From Companilactobacillus pabuli (GTDB lineage Bacteria; Bacillota; Bacilli; Lactobacillales; Lactobacillaceae): a DNA stretch of 64,000 nucleotides. Position numbers and translations under genes: made by a program. The notes below the pieces were generated by a model, which worked only from the letters and a program-made list of their open reading frames with translations, was not told the DNA's origin and did not search any database. Of the stretch, positions 1-8,975 are shown piece by piece. How positions within the stretch are numbered: position 1 is the first letter of the stretch; every line of letters starts with the position of its first letter. The stretch is from the NCBI RefSeq assembly GCF_014058425.1, contig NZ_CP049366.1, positions 2,108,001-2,172,000 on the forward strand, read 5' to 3'.

Positions 1-117
1 ATGAAAATCAAAACGTTGTATTGTTGGCAACGGTAATTTCTCAATTGAATTTAATGCCGTCAGTCTTTTTTGAACGAACCAATCAGGTTCATTAATTGTC
101 AGATTTTCTAATGTCAT
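1..117 (-). CDS. sufD: SufD, Fe-S cluster assembly protein (N-terminal part only)
   Basis: The first 39 codons of a minus-strand gene that runs off the left edge of the window. The start ATG at 117-115 follows an AAGGGG ribosome site. The peptide begins MTLENLTINEPDWFVQKRL, as SufD proteins do (helical N-terminus rich in W, R and L). It lies 9 bases after the sufC stop, as in the Firmicutes sufCDSUB operon. SufD forms the SufBCD scaffold with SufB and the SufC ATPase. The call rests on the N-terminus plus position. Confidence 0.8.
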   Translation of the reverse strand, partial: MTLENLTINEPDWFVQKRLTALNSIEKLPLPTIQRFDFH

Positions 118-126
118 AATATCCCC

Positions 127-918
127 TTAGTCGTCGGCTAGATTAGCCTTGATTCCTAATTCATCTCGCAAGCCAGCATAACCCTCATCTTCTAGTTTTT
201 GCGCAAGATCAGCCGAACCAGTTTTGACAATTCTTCCGTCCATCATTACGTGGACCACGTCTGGTTTGATGTAATTCAAAAGTCTTTGATAATGAGTGAT
301 AATCAAAGCACCAAAGTTATCCCCGCGCATTGAATTAACACCTTTAGAAACAACTTTTAAAGCATCGATATCAAGTCCTGAGTCGATTTCATCTAATAAA
401 GCAAAACTAGGTTTGATCATCAATAATTGTAAAATCTCATTACGTTTCTTTTCGCCACCAGAAAAGCCTTCATTCAAATAACGTTCTGTCATAGCTTGAC
501 TCATGTCTAACAATTCCAAATTCTTGTCGAGTTCTTTCAAAAAATCCATTACAGAAATTTTGTCATCTGCTGGACGTCTAGAATTGATGGCTGCTCTCAA
601 AAATTCAGCATTAGTAACACCTTGAATCTCAGCAGGATATTGCATCGCCAAAAATAATCCTTTTCGAGCACGTTGATCGACTGGCATATCCAAAATACTT
701 TCACCGTTCAAAAGGATATCGCCTTTAGTAACGTGGTAGTTTTTTTGACCCATAATAGTCTGCGATAATGTTGATTTACCTGTACCATTAGGTCCCATGA
801 TGGCATGAATCTCACCTGTATTCATCAGCAAGTTGACACCTTTGAGAATCTCTTTTTTATTCTTAGTCTCTTCATCTTCCACTTCAACGTGAAGATTTTT
901 TACTTCAAGTGTTGCCAT
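127..918 (-). CDS. sufC: SufC, ATPase of the SufBCD Fe-S assembly complex
   Basis: A 263-residue ABC-type ATPase that drives Fe-S cluster assembly on SufBCD in the cytosol. Walker A GPNGTGKST lies near residues 42-50, the SGGEKKR signature near 153, and Walker B ALLDE near 173-177 followed by the SufC-typical IDSGLDID. The frame is open 21 codons further upstream, but the ATG at 918 is chosen because GGAGGG precedes it closely and the family begins MATLEVKNLHV. It is the first suf gene here and sufD follows, so other suf genes probably lie beyond the left edge. There are no transmembrane segments and no transport function. Identity is firm. Confidence 0.95.
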   Translation of the reverse strand: MATLEVKNLHVEVEDEETKNKKEILKGVNLLMNTGEIHAIMGPNGTGKSTLSQTIMGQKNYHVTKGDILLNGESILDMPVDQRARKGLFLAMQYPAEIQGVTNAEFLRAAINSRRPADDKISVMDFLKELDKNLELLDMSQAMTERYLNEGFSGGEKKRNEILQLLMIKPSFALLDEIDSGLDIDALKVVSKGVNSMRGDNFGALIITHYQRLLNYIKPDVVHVMMDGRIVKTGSADLAQKLEDEGYAGLRDELGIKANLADD

Positions 919-968
919 TGTAGCCCTCCAAATACTTTCGATAACAATATTATAATATGAAAAAAATA

Positions 969-1001
969 AAAAAACGTTCAATTAACAAATGAACGTTTTT
1001 T
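969..1001 (-). terminator. Rho-independent terminator of the proX-like operon
   Basis: Inverted repeat AAAAAACGTTCA / TGAACGTTTTTT with a 9-base loop, followed on the minus strand by a long T run. It lies between the YbaK-type gene and the sufC leader, so it ends the upstream two-gene unit and insulates suf transcription. Confidence 0.85.
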
Positions 1002-1515
1002 ATTCCAAATCTAAGATTTCATACTCAAACCCACAAGCATCGATGAATTTCATCAAATCACTGGCGGTTAAGAAAATCGTGTGCGTATTAACATTTGGAT
1101 GGAAAGTCAGGATCTCTTCACTATCCAGCATTTCTTTATCAAAATACAACTTTATATTATGAGCCGTATTATTAATAATGCCAAACGGTGAAACAATCCC
1201 CGCTTCCAGACCCAATTGCTCCTCAATATCGTGGTCATGTGCCATCGATATACGTTTTGTCCCTGTAAGTCCTTGGAAATTCTTGAAATCCATCCGTTTT
1301 TTATCATCCATAATCACTAAATAGAAATGTTTCTTCTTATCTTTTAAAAACATCGTCTTAGTTCTAACGCCCTCTAAACCGGCAATATAATTGTCAGCTT
1401 GCTCAGTCGTTTCAGCTGCTGGATGGTCAACTACTTTATATTTAATATCTAACTGATTGAGTTTTCCTGCCAAATCTTTATAGGCTTGTTCTGAACCCCT
1501 ACTCATAATCATCAT
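1000..1515 (-). CDS. YbaK/ProX-type aminoacyl-tRNA deacylase
   Basis: About 171 residues forming a single YbaK/aaRS-associated domain. Members such as ProX hydrolyse Ala mischarged on tRNA-Pro, clearing errors of prolyl-tRNA synthetase. Family features visible are the early VVDHPAAETTEQ segment, the central KTMFLKDKKK stretch with the conserved Lys, and the C-terminal GIINNT and FHPNVNTHTIFL motifs. It overlaps the end of the regulator upstream by 17 bases, so the two are co-transcribed and probably translationally coupled. The start could be either of the first ATGs or the one three codons in, since GAAGGG precedes the group. The exact amino-acid specificity cannot be read from the sequence. 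Confidence 0.85.
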   Translation of the reverse strand: MMIMSRGSEQAYKDLAGKLNQLDIKYKVVDHPAAETTEQADNYIAGLEGVRTKTMFLKDKKKHFYLVIMDDKKRMDFKNFQGLTGTKRISMAHDHDIEEQLGLEAGIVSPFGIINNTAHNIKLYFDKEMLDSEEILTFHPNVNTHTIFLTASDLMKFIDACGFEYEILDLE

Positions 1516-2398
1516 TACCCTTCATATCTTGATATTGTTTGCGCAAAGCGTTGATTCTCAATTCCACTACTTCATTATGATTAATTTTAGCAAAAGCCAT
1601 CGCATCCGTTAATAAGTCTTTGACATCTGTTGCTGGTTGGTTTGTATTAATCGCAATTTTAGCCTCTAACAATTTCAATCTTGGTAAATAGTAAGTAATA
1701 TGTTGTTCAGAACATAACTTGATGCCACGTTTTACCAATTCCAAGCTATTTTCAAACTTGTTTTTAACAATCAAAAAATCAGCCGTATAGAAAACAATCG
1801 TTAGAATTCGTAAATAAACGTTTAACCCATTTTTCTGGAAAGTTTGATCTTTGTGTACATTAATATAATCCAAAACTTTATCAAAATAAAACTCAGCTTG
1901 CTCCATTTTATTAATGCGTGAATAAAAAATTCCCATACCTACATATGATAAGTAAGAATAAATCGTGTGATGTTCTTCGTCCAAATTGTCCAAAATTTGT
2001 GAAAAATTGTAAAAAAGCTCTTCAAATTTACCGTTTGTTAAAGTTATGAATAATCCTTTTTGGTAATAAAATTGCATTTTTAATTCATTATTATTAACAT
2101 CATCGACATTTAAGTCCTTTAAAGCCTCAGAAACTTTGGCATAGTCTTCCATCATTAAATCGCTTTCAATACGATTCAAAACTGTTCGCATGTGAGTAGT
2201 TGATGCACTCGAATTTTTGTAAAGATCGTCCACCGATAATCCAAGTCGTTCGCATAATTTATTGAGAATTGCTAAGGACGGTACTCGACCATTATTTTCA
2301 AATTTACTGAGCGTTGATTGTGTACAAATCCCTTGACAGAGCTTAACTTGTGACATTTTTAATTCTTTTCTACGTTCGATAAAAATATTAATATCCAT
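1499..2398 (-). CDS. XRE-family regulator with helical TPR-like C-terminus
   Basis: A 299-residue cytosolic regulator. Residues about 1-60 are an HTH_3 domain (RRKELKMSQVKLCQGICTQ, then TLSKFENNGRVPSLAIL). The rest is all-helical and repeats the A/Y/F spacing of TPR units, e.g. MGIFYSRINKMEQAEFYFDKV. This layout is shared with Rgg/PlcR/NprR (RRNPP) proteins that bind small peptides. The ATG at 2398 is preferred over two ATGs upstream because GAGGAA sits 7 bases before it. It is co-transcribed with the YbaK-type gene. The ligand and targets are unknown, and I saw no convincing small peptide pheromone gene beside it. Confidence 0.75.
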   Translation of the reverse strand: MDINIFIERRKELKMSQVKLCQGICTQSTLSKFENNGRVPSLAILNKLCERLGLSVDDLYKNSSASTTHMRTVLNRIESDLMMEDYAKVSEALKDLNVDDVNNNELKMQFYYQKGLFITLTNGKFEELFYNFSQILDNLDEEHHTIYSYLSYVGMGIFYSRINKMEQAEFYFDKVLDYINVHKDQTFQKNGLNVYLRILTIVFYTADFLIVKNKFENSLELVKRGIKLCSEQHITYYLPRLKLLEAKIAINTNQPATDVKDLLTDAMAFAKINHNEVVELRINALRKQYQDMKGNDDYE

Positions 2399-2732
2399 AT
2401 TTATTTCCTCATTCATTTCTCGCACGGTAGATAACTGATGCGGGACATTATCAAAACACTAACATCCCGCATTTTTTCGTCCAAAAAATATCCTACTATT
2501 ACAATCAATTATCTAATTTATAGGTTGCTTTGTAAACATATATAACTACATTTATATTGGTTCAATTTATATAAAAAAATATAGAATATTTTAATATCTA
2601 TAATCGCTTACAAAGATTTTTCAGACAAATATGAAAAAAAATATGACATTTCAGTAAGAGTGAGTTATTATATATTCCATGATTTAAATACAGTTGTTCA
2701 CATTTGATGAACACAAAAGGGTGGGAACTAAT
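2399..2732. other. Intergenic region between divergent regulator and permease
   Basis: 334 AT-rich bases between divergent genes. Apart from a likely permease promoter near the right end, I see A/T tracts and weak dyads but no riboswitch-like fold, no terminator and no credible short gene. Confidence 0.5.
2643..2671 (+). promoter_or_regulatory. Putative sigma-A promoter of the amino-acid permease
   Basis: ATGACA (2643-2648), 17 bases, then TATTAT (2666-2671), about 60 bases before the permease start. Both hexamers are one or two bases from consensus. Assignment is by inspection only. Confidence 0.4.
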
Positions 2733-4142
2733 ATGGCTAAAGAAAATTTAAGCCGAAGTTTATCTTCAAGACAAATGCAAATGATTGCTCTAGGTGGGAC
2801 CATCGGGGTTGGACTATTCATGGGTTCTGCTTCCACCATTAAATGGACCGGTCCTTCAGTCTTGTTGGCTTATGCTTTAGCTGGATTGATTCTTTATATG
2901 GTAATGCGAGCGCTTGGTGAGATGCTTTACGTTGATCCTTCAACAGGTTCATTTGCCAAATACGCTACCGAATACATACATCCCGTCGTCGGATATTTAA
3001 CAGCTTGGAGTAATGTTTTCCAATACTTAGTCGTTGGTATTAGTGAAGTTATCGCCGTTGGAACTTATTTGGAATTTTGGTTCCCCACGATGCCAAAATG
3101 GATTGCCGGAATAGTTGTCGTTGTAACGCTCTGTGTGGCTAATTTAACTTCTGTTAAAGCTTATGGTGAATTGGAATTCTGGTTTGCTTTGATTAAGGTT
3201 TTGACAATTATTATGATGATCATCTTAGGATTCTTCGTTATCGTCTTCGGTGTTGGTAATGGCGGACATCCCGTTGGTATCAGTAACCTTTGGACTCACG
3301 GTGGCTTTTTCACAGGTGGTTTGAAAGGATTTATCTTTGCTCTATCAATTGTTGTCGCTTCATATCAAGGAATCGAAGTTATCGGTATTACAGCCGGTGA
3401 AGCTGAAAATCCTCAAGAAAATATCGTTAAAGCTATTCGCTCTATCGTTGGTAGAATTTTAATTTTCTATATTGGTGCTATTTTCGTTATCGTCTCAATT
3501 TATCCTTGGAACAAATTGGGTACTATCGGTTCACCTTTCGTAGAAACATTTGCTAAAGTTGGTATCACATTTGCAGCTGAAATTATCAACTTTGTTATGC
3601 TAACAGCTGCTATGTCTGGATGTAACTCTGGTATCTTCAGTTCCAGTCGAATGCTTTATACGTTAGGTTTGGAAAAACACTTGCCTAAGTCATTCGTTAA
3701 ATTATCAAAGCACAATGTACCTTACATCCCTGTTCTAGCTATCTCAACTGGTATCTTAATTGGTTTAATTTTGAACTACGCATTACCTGCATTACTACAC
3801 ACATCAAGTAACATCTTTGTTATTGTTTATAGTTCTAGTGTTTTACCAGGTATGGTTCCTTGGTTCGTTATTCTAATTAGTGAATTGAGATTTAGACACA
3901 TCAACAAGGATAAAATGGATAAACATCCGTTCAAGATGCCACTTTATCCAATCAGTAATTATTTAGCTATTGCTTCATTATTAGTTATCTTAGTCTTCAT
4001 GTTCTTGAATCCCGAAACTACAGTTTCCCTACTAGTCGGTGTCGCCTTCTTAGTAGTTATGACAATTATCTACTTCGTTAAAGAAAGAAAACCTGCTAAA
4101 GTCAGTGTTAAAGAAGACGTTGAAGATGAAGAATTAGATTAA
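2733..4142 (+). CDS. APC-superfamily amino-acid permease (AAT family, LysP/GabP-like)
   Basis: A 469-residue inner-membrane permease with about 12 predicted hydrophobic helices, importing an amino acid with protons. Family signatures visible: ALGGTIGVGLFMGSA in helix 1 (unwound glycine segment), GELEFWFALIKV in the middle, and GITAGEAENPQENIVKAI, all typical of the AAT family (LysP, GabP, AroP). The C-terminus is charged and cytosolic. ATG 2733 is preceded by GGGTGGGAA; an in-frame ATG 39 bases upstream lacks a ribosome site. It is monocistronic, ending in a strong hairpin. The substrate cannot be fixed by eye; lysine or another basic or aromatic amino acid is possible. Confidence 0.85.
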   Translation: MAKENLSRSLSSRQMQMIALGGTIGVGLFMGSASTIKWTGPSVLLAYALAGLILYMVMRALGEMLYVDPSTGSFAKYATEYIHPVVGYLTAWSNVFQYLVVGISEVIAVGTYLEFWFPTMPKWIAGIVVVVTLCVANLTSVKAYGELEFWFALIKVLTIIMMIILGFFVIVFGVGNGGHPVGISNLWTHGGFFTGGLKGFIFALSIVVASYQGIEVIGITAGEAENPQENIVKAIRSIVGRILIFYIGAIFVIVSIYPWNKLGTIGSPFVETFAKVGITFAAEIINFVMLTAAMSGCNSGIFSSSRMLYTLGLEKHLPKSFVKLSKHNVPYIPVLAISTGILIGLILNYALPALLHTSSNIFVIVYSSSVLPGMVPWFVILISELRFRHINKDKMDKHPFKMPLYPISNYLAIASLLVILVFMFLNPETTVSLLVGVAFLVVMTIIYFVKERKPAKVSVKEDVEDEELD

Positions 4143-4162
4143 AAAATACTCTAAAACTAAAT

Positions 4163-4208
4163 AAAGGCCCTAATAGAATTCATTTAATTGATTTCTATCA
4201 GGGCTTTT
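4163..4208 (+). terminator. Terminator of the AAT permease
   Basis: Arms AAGGCCCTAATAGAA and TTCTATCAGGGCTTTT pair with a single mismatch around a 14-base loop and end in a T run. It stands directly before the structured repeat at about 4250. Confidence 0.8.
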
Positions 4209-4251
4209 ATAATACAAGGAACTGGTTATTCAAATAAAAAATAAATTTCTA

Positions 4252-4415
4252 GTCGGGAGCAAAATCCCTGTGATGGCTCAGCCGCCAAATTATTCTTAGC
4301 AACTTGTTGCTTAGAATAAGACCAATCTTGAAGACTTTGCCCGTATTTGGGCTTAGCAAAGGCTCCAAGTTGTGTCGGCAGCGTTCCAGCCAATCACAGG
4401 GATTTTGCGGACGAC
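4252..4415 (+). repeat. Structured intergenic repeat, module A
   Basis: A 164-base module that folds on itself. The outer stem GTCG/CGAC (4252-4255 with 4412-4415) is followed by a symmetric GGA/GGA internal loop and a 20-bp helix (4259-4278 with 4388-4408, one bulge). Inside are GCCGCC/GGCAGC (4281-4286 with 4377-4382, one mismatch), a 13-bp hairpin (4290-4319, loop CTTG, one mismatch), and a second arm CAATCTTG/CAAGTTG capped by a GCCC/GGGC region. The conserved unpaired GTTCC is at 4383-4387. The same fold with different stem sequences occurs in modules near 12.9, 19.5 and 19.7 kb. It lies between two convergent genes. Function unknown. Confidence 0.8.
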
Positions 4416-4443
4416 GGCATGTTTAGTTTAACTAAAGATCTTT

Positions 4444-5091
4444 TTAAATAAAATCAGTAACTTCATTAACGTTATAACGAACTGACTTAGTATAATCACC
4501 ATCTGGCTTACCAATAGCAATTGAGGTGATTGGAATGTAACGGTCACCATCTAGTCCCAAAGCTGGAGCAACTTTGTCGAAATAGTAACCTGACATTGGA
4601 TTAGCTTCATATCCATGAGCACGAGCAATTAGCATCAATTGCATTGCAGCCATTGAGCCATCGATCGTAGCATCCTTTTCCAAGAAACTTCTATCAGCGT
4701 GTTCATACAATGGTAAGAAAGTCTTGAATACTTTGTCACGTTCTTCAGGACTGATTTGACCATTTTCACAAGCTTTATTCCAAACATCACGGTACTTGTA
4801 GTGGGATTGTGTATCTCCTAAAACAAAAATCAAAGCAGAACAAGTATCGGTTTGTGGGTAATTAAATGGCATCATAACTGAACGAGCTTTCTTCTTACCT
4901 TCCTCATCATCACAAACAACAAAATGCCATGATTGCAAGTTACATGCTGAAGGAGCTGAAAGAGCTTCTTCTAACATTTCGTTAATCTCTTCACGAGAAA
5001 TTTTAACGTCTGTCTTGAATTTACGATACGAATGACGATTTAACATAATGTCTTTAAAATCATTGTTTACCATATTTCTTGTTTCATCCAT
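4444..5091 (-). CDS. Nitroreductase-family NAD(P)H:FMN oxidoreductase
   Basis: A 215-residue soluble flavoenzyme of the nitroreductase fold, reducing nitro compounds, quinones or flavins with NAD(P)H. The FMN-binding RHSYRKFK motif lies at about residues 19-26, followed by the family APSACNLQSWHFVV segment, and a C-terminal AIGKPDGDYTKSVRYNVNEV. The start ATG 5091 is 9 bases after GAGGGG. A hairpin overlaps this ribosome site (see the element at 5094-5147), which may limit translation when transcripts run in from the upstream aldehyde dehydrogenase. The physiological substrate is not predictable. Confidence 0.85.
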   Translation of the reverse strand: MDETRNMVNNDFKDIMLNRHSYRKFKTDVKISREEINEMLEEALSAPSACNLQSWHFVVCDDEEGKKKARSVMMPFNYPQTDTCSALIFVLGDTQSHYKYRDVWNKACENGQISPEERDKVFKTFLPLYEHADRSFLEKDATIDGSMAAMQLMLIARAHGYEANPMSGYYFDKVAPALGLDGDRYIPITSIAIGKPDGDYTKSVRYNVNEVTDFI

Positions 5092-5093
5092 AC

Positions 5094-5147
5094 AAAAACA
5101 CCCCTCAACATTTTATACGATAATTTTACCGCTGAGAGGTGTTTATG
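5094..5147 (-). promoter_or_regulatory. Hairpin covering the nitroreductase ribosome site
   Basis: On the minus strand AAACACCTCTCA pairs with TGAGGGGTGTTT and a short T run follows. It could act as a terminator for the upstream aldehyde dehydrogenase and would also bury the GAGGGG ribosome site of the nitroreductase on read-through transcripts. The loop holds a TATAAAAT that could be the nitroreductase -10 element. The dual role is an inference. Confidence 0.45.
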
Positions 5148-5166
5148 TAAATGTATTCACAAAGTT

Positions 5167-6585
5167 CTAATCTTTAAAGACAGCCAAACCACCAGCTGGA
5201 TTATTCCAATCTGGTTCTTGAGCTGTAACGATTAATTTTTCATTAGTAAAGGCGTTTAGACCAAGGTTACTCAATTCACGTCCATAACCGGAACCTTTGA
5301 CACCACCGAATGGTAATTCTGGCAATGATACTAAGAATGAGTTGACGAAGACCATACCTGTTTCAATCTTTTCAGCAACTGACTTACCGTGTTGAGGATC
5401 AGCTGATACAACGATACCACCTAGTCCTAATTCAGAATCATTAGCTAAATCGATAGCTTCTTGATCAGAGTGAACTTTGAAGACTTGAGCAACTGGACCG
5501 AAGAATTCATCGTAAAATTCAGGATTATCTTTTTCAACATTAGTCAAAATTGTTGGTTGAATGAATTGACCAGGAAGATCAATTGGTTGGTTACCATAAT
5601 AAACTTTTGCACCATTTTCAACGGCTTTATCAATTTGTCCTTGAAGCTTTTCCTTAGCACGTTTGGAATTCATTGGAGCCAAAGTTGTCTTAGGATCCAT
5701 TGGGTCACCTGGAACTAATTTAGAGAAGTTAGCTTTTAGTTTCTCCAAGAATTCATCGTATAAGTTGTCAGCGACGATGAAACGCTTGTCAGAAGTACAT
5801 ACTTGTCCAGCATTGTAAATTCTGACACGCCATGCTAAATCAACAGCCTTATCAACATCTGCATCAGATAAGACAACAAAGGCATCTGAACCACCTAACT
5901 CCATCGAGTTCTTCTTAAGATACTTACCGGCAGTTTGAGCAACCGATTGTCCACCACGTTTCGATCCTGTTAAAGCTACTCCTTGAACACGAGGGTCAGC
6001 GATAATGTCACTTACTTGATCGTAACTAGCAAAGAGATTCTTGAATGTCCCTTTTGGTGCACCAGCCTCATTAACAATTTTCTCAAAAGCAGCAGCTGAA
6101 GCTGGGGTATTCGAAGCGTGTTTTAGAAGCATTGGATTTCCGACCATAAAGTTAGGTGCAAACACACGCATAATTTGATAGTAAGGAAAATTCCAAGGTT
6201 CAACCATCATCAAAACACCAGTTGCTTGATGATATACTTGAGCATCACCGGTGTTACGGCTATTAATTGGTGTAGGTTTTAACAAATCGGCTCCATTGTC
6301 AGCGAAATAGTCGGCAATGATGGCACACAACTCTACTTCACCCTTTGATTCATTGTAAAGTTTTCCCATATCGATCGTAGCGATTTTAGCTAGTTCATCT
6401 TCATGTTCTCTCAATAAATCAGCGATTTTATGTAAGATAGCAGCACGACTTGTAACGGGTTCATCGCGCCACTTCTTGTATAACGCATGTCCATTTGCCA
6501 AAGCTTCCTCGATTTCTTCAGCGGTTGCGTCAGGATAAGTTTTCACTAATTCGTTGTTATATGGATTAACTGTTTTATATGCCAT
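5167..6585 (-). CDS. gabD: NAD(P)-dependent aldehyde dehydrogenase (succinate-semialdehyde type)
   Basis: A 472-residue cytosolic aldehyde dehydrogenase converting an aldehyde, probably succinate semialdehyde, to the acid. The cofactor-loop motif GSKRGGQSVAQ, the general-base Glu in MELGGSDAFVV and the catalytic Cys in GQVCTSDKR are all present. The tail ELPFGGVKGSGYGRELS is typical. Length is normal for GabD. Start ATG 6585 follows GAGGAA. No GABA transaminase or glutamate decarboxylase is seen nearby, so substrate assignment rests on family resemblance only; glycolaldehyde or lactaldehyde oxidation is an alternative. Confidence 0.8.
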   Translation of the reverse strand: MAYKTVNPYNNELVKTYPDATAEEIEEALANGHALYKKWRDEPVTSRAAILHKIADLLREHEDELAKIATIDMGKLYNESKGEVELCAIIADYFADNGADLLKPTPINSRNTGDAQVYHQATGVLMMVEPWNFPYYQIMRVFAPNFMVGNPMLLKHASNTPASAAAFEKIVNEAGAPKGTFKNLFASYDQVSDIIADPRVQGVALTGSKRGGQSVAQTAGKYLKKNSMELGGSDAFVVLSDADVDKAVDLAWRVRIYNAGQVCTSDKRFIVADNLYDEFLEKLKANFSKLVPGDPMDPKTTLAPMNSKRAKEKLQGQIDKAVENGAKVYYGNQPIDLPGQFIQPTILTNVEKDNPEFYDEFFGPVAQVFKVHSDQEAIDLANDSELGLGGIVVSADPQHGKSVAEKIETGMVFVNSFLVSLPELPFGGVKGSGYGRELSNLGLNAFTNEKLIVTAQEPDWNNPAGGLAVFKD

Positions 6586-6783
6586 AAATAAATTCCTCCT
6601 GCGGCAAATTTTCTTATGGTTATTATTTTAATCAAATTGAAAGGGATTTCAAGAATTTGGACTTACCACTTTCCTATTTGGTTAGTACCAATTATCAATT
6701 TAATGAAAATCAAACAAGTTTTTTCATATTTTGTCAAAAAAGTGTAAGATTGATTTTAATATTTAATGAAGGGTGTTTTATAT

Positions 6784-7722
6784 ATGGGTGTCTTTTTTTC
6801 TAGTATATCTGGAATCTTAATAATTATCGGTTTGATTGCCGTCGGCTATGGCTTAAGTGCATTAGGCTGGTTTGATGATAAGTCAACTCGTCTAATCGCT
6901 AAAATCGTTACTCAAGTAGCTTTGCCTGCATATATGATTTCAACTATTACTAAAGATTTTACGGCCAAAAAATTGATAAAACTCTTGCCTGACTTGGGCG
7001 TGCCAGTTTTATCAATGACTATCTTGATTTTCATTTCGATTATTTTGATCAAAGTATTAAAAATCGACCCTAAACATAAAGGACTTTTCAGTTCGATGTT
7101 TTTCAATTCCAACACAGTCTTTGTAGGTTTACCTGTCAATATGGCTTTATTTGGGGAAAAGAGTTTACCTTATGTTTTGGTTTATTATATGGCCAATACA
7201 ACGTTCTTCTGGACTCTTGGGACCTATTTGATTCAAATGGATGGCGAGATTAAAGGTCACTTCAAACTCAAGACAACGTTGAAAAAAGTCTTCTCACCAC
7301 CACTATTAGGATTTATTATCGGATTGATTCTAGTAATGCTCCACATTCAATTACCAAAATTCTTAATGTCTGACTTTCAATATTTGGGTGGTTTAACAAT
7401 TCCTCTATCAATGATTTTCATTGGTATTTCTATTTATAACGCTGGACTCAAAAATGTTTCTTTCCACAAAGACAATCTGGCTATTCTCTTTGGAAGATTT
7501 CTCTGTGCTCCCTTGTTGATGGCTGGTTTATTCCTATTTATTCCAGCAACTCCATTAATGAAACAAGTCTTTATCGTTCAAGCAGCAATGCCTGTAATGA
7601 CTAATGCCCCAGTTGTTGCAAATCTTTATCACGCCGATTCTGATTATGCTGCAATCATGGTTACAGAGACCACTCTATTGAGTTTGATTGTTGTGCCAAT
7701 TATTATGACAATTATTAAGTAA
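6784..7722 (+). CDS. AEC-family auxin/malate efflux-type carrier
   Basis: A 312-residue integral membrane protein with about ten hydrophobic helices in two halves. Conserved AEC features include the N-terminal GYGLSALGWFDDKSTRL, a mid-protein NTVFVGLPV and a C-terminal AAMPVMTNAPVVANLYHAD. In lactic bacteria relatives (MleP) move malate or other organic acids. ATG 6784 is chosen because GAAGGGTG lies just before it; the in-frame ATG six codons earlier would put the ribosome site inside the coding sequence. It is divergent from the aldehyde dehydrogenase, sharing about 200 bases of promoter DNA. Substrate not predictable. Confidence 0.8.
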   Translation: MGVFFSSISGILIIIGLIAVGYGLSALGWFDDKSTRLIAKIVTQVALPAYMISTITKDFTAKKLIKLLPDLGVPVLSMTILIFISIILIKVLKIDPKHKGLFSSMFFNSNTVFVGLPVNMALFGEKSLPYVLVYYMANTTFFWTLGTYLIQMDGEIKGHFKLKTTLKKVFSPPLLGFIIGLILVMLHIQLPKFLMSDFQYLGGLTIPLSMIFIGISIYNAGLKNVSFHKDNLAILFGRFLCAPLLMAGLFLFIPATPLMKQVFIVQAAMPVMTNAPVVANLYHADSDYAAIMVTETTLLSLIVVPIIMTIIK

Positions 7723-7724
7723 AA

Positions 7725-7775
7725 AAAATGATCCTCGCTAGGTTGTAAGAAAAATTACAATCTAACGAGGATTTT
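7725..7775. terminator. Bidirectional terminator between AEC carrier and malY
   Basis: ATCCTCG...CGAGGAT with an inner TTGTAA/TTACAA stem, an A run on the left and a T run on the right, so it can end both convergent genes. Confidence 0.85.
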
Positions 7776-7779
7776 TATT

Positions 7780-8943
7780 TTAAGCTTTATATTCAGTGAT
7801 TCCCTTTGCTAAACGTTGCATGGCATCTTCAACATTACTCTTTGGAGTAGCCAAATTCATCCGCAAGAATTGATTACCATTGCCACGATATTTCGTTCCT
7901 TCGGCCAAATATAAACCAGTCTTATCGCGTAAGAATTGATTAAATTCATCTGACTTGTCAGTTAACTTCGAGCAGTCGATCCAAGCTAGATAAGTTGCTT
8001 GAGCTGGTAATACTTTAATATCAGGAATATTTTTCTTAGCAAAATCTTCAACGTACTCACGGTTCTTTTGAATGTATTGGCGAAGTTCTGTCAACCATTC
8101 ATGACCTTCTGTGTAAGCTGCAATTGAGGCATCCATCGACATAATACCAGGACTACTGATTCCGTCAACTGAGATTGCATGCTCAACTTTTTGACGTAAT
8201 TTAGCATTAGGTATGAACAAGGTAGCAGCGTGTAAAATTGCCAAATTGAAAGTCTTACTTGGAGATACTAACGAAATACTGTTTTGAGTAACTTCTTCAT
8301 CCAAGGAAGCAAATGGTACATAATCATAACCTGGCATTGTAACGTCACCGTGAATTTCATCAGAAATAATTAAGACATCATATTTATTAGCCAGTTTGCC
8401 GATTCTTGTCAAAGTCTCTCTATCCCAAATAATTCCAGCAGGATTATGAGGATTGCAAACAATCATAGCTGTAGTTTGTGGATCAGATAGCTTCTTTTCC
8501 AAATCTTTCCAATTAATACTGTACTTGCCATATTGATAATCCAATTCACTGTTGACGATATGACGACCATTGCTAGTAATTGCGTTAAAAAACGAATTGT
8601 AATTAGGTTCTTGTAACAAAACATTGTCGCCTAAATCAGTCAAATGACGCAAAATTGATCCAATGCTAGGCATAACGCCGTTACTAAAGACCAACCAATC
8701 TAAATCTGGTTCAAAATTGTGTTCTTCTTTGTACCAACTAGCCACAGCTTGATAGTATTCATCAGGGACGTATTGATAACCAAAAATCCCACGATCAGCA
8801 TCCTTGTGCATTGCTTCGATGATAGCTGGCGCTGTTTGAATATCCATATCAGCGACCCACATTGGTAATTCGTGTTCCTTCACCTGCCACTTACTAGAAT
8901 TAGCGTTGCGACGATCATTGATTTTATCAAAATTAAATTGCAT
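7780..8943 (-). CDS. MalY/PatB-type PLP C-S lyase (cystathionine beta-lyase)
   Basis: A 387-residue fold-type I PLP enzyme, subgroup MalY/PatB, usually a C-S beta-lyase acting on cystathionine or cysteine conjugates. The PLP Lys lies in SPSKTFNLA; the upstream CNPHNPAGIIW and ISDEIHGDV segments bind the cofactor. The opening FDKINDRRNANSSKW with ELPMWVADMD is diagnostic for MalY-like proteins. ATG 8943 is chosen because GGGGTGG stands 5 bases before it; a GTG nine bases earlier lies inside the ribosome site. It is divergent from an amino-acid permease and shares a mirrored sequence box with it, suggesting common control. Confidence 0.85.
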   Translation of the reverse strand: MQFNFDKINDRRNANSSKWQVKEHELPMWVADMDIQTAPAIIEAMHKDADRGIFGYQYVPDEYYQAVASWYKEEHNFEPDLDWLVFSNGVMPSIGSILRHLTDLGDNVLLQEPNYNSFFNAITSNGRHIVNSELDYQYGKYSINWKDLEKKLSDPQTTAMIVCNPHNPAGIIWDRETLTRIGKLANKYDVLIISDEIHGDVTMPGYDYVPFASLDEEVTQNSISLVSPSKTFNLAILHAATLFIPNAKLRQKVEHAISVDGISSPGIMSMDASIAAYTEGHEWLTELRQYIQKNREYVEDFAKKNIPDIKVLPAQATYLAWIDCSKLTDKSDEFNQFLRDKTGLYLAEGTKYRGNGNQFLRMNLATPKSNVEDAMQRLAKGITEYKA

Positions 8944-8975
8944 TAATTCCACCCCTTCTTATTCGTTAACCAAAT

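Noticed and set aside
2399-2732. Lysine riboswitch before the permease
   Set aside because: No long paired leader, conserved core or terminator/anti-terminator pair could be drawn.
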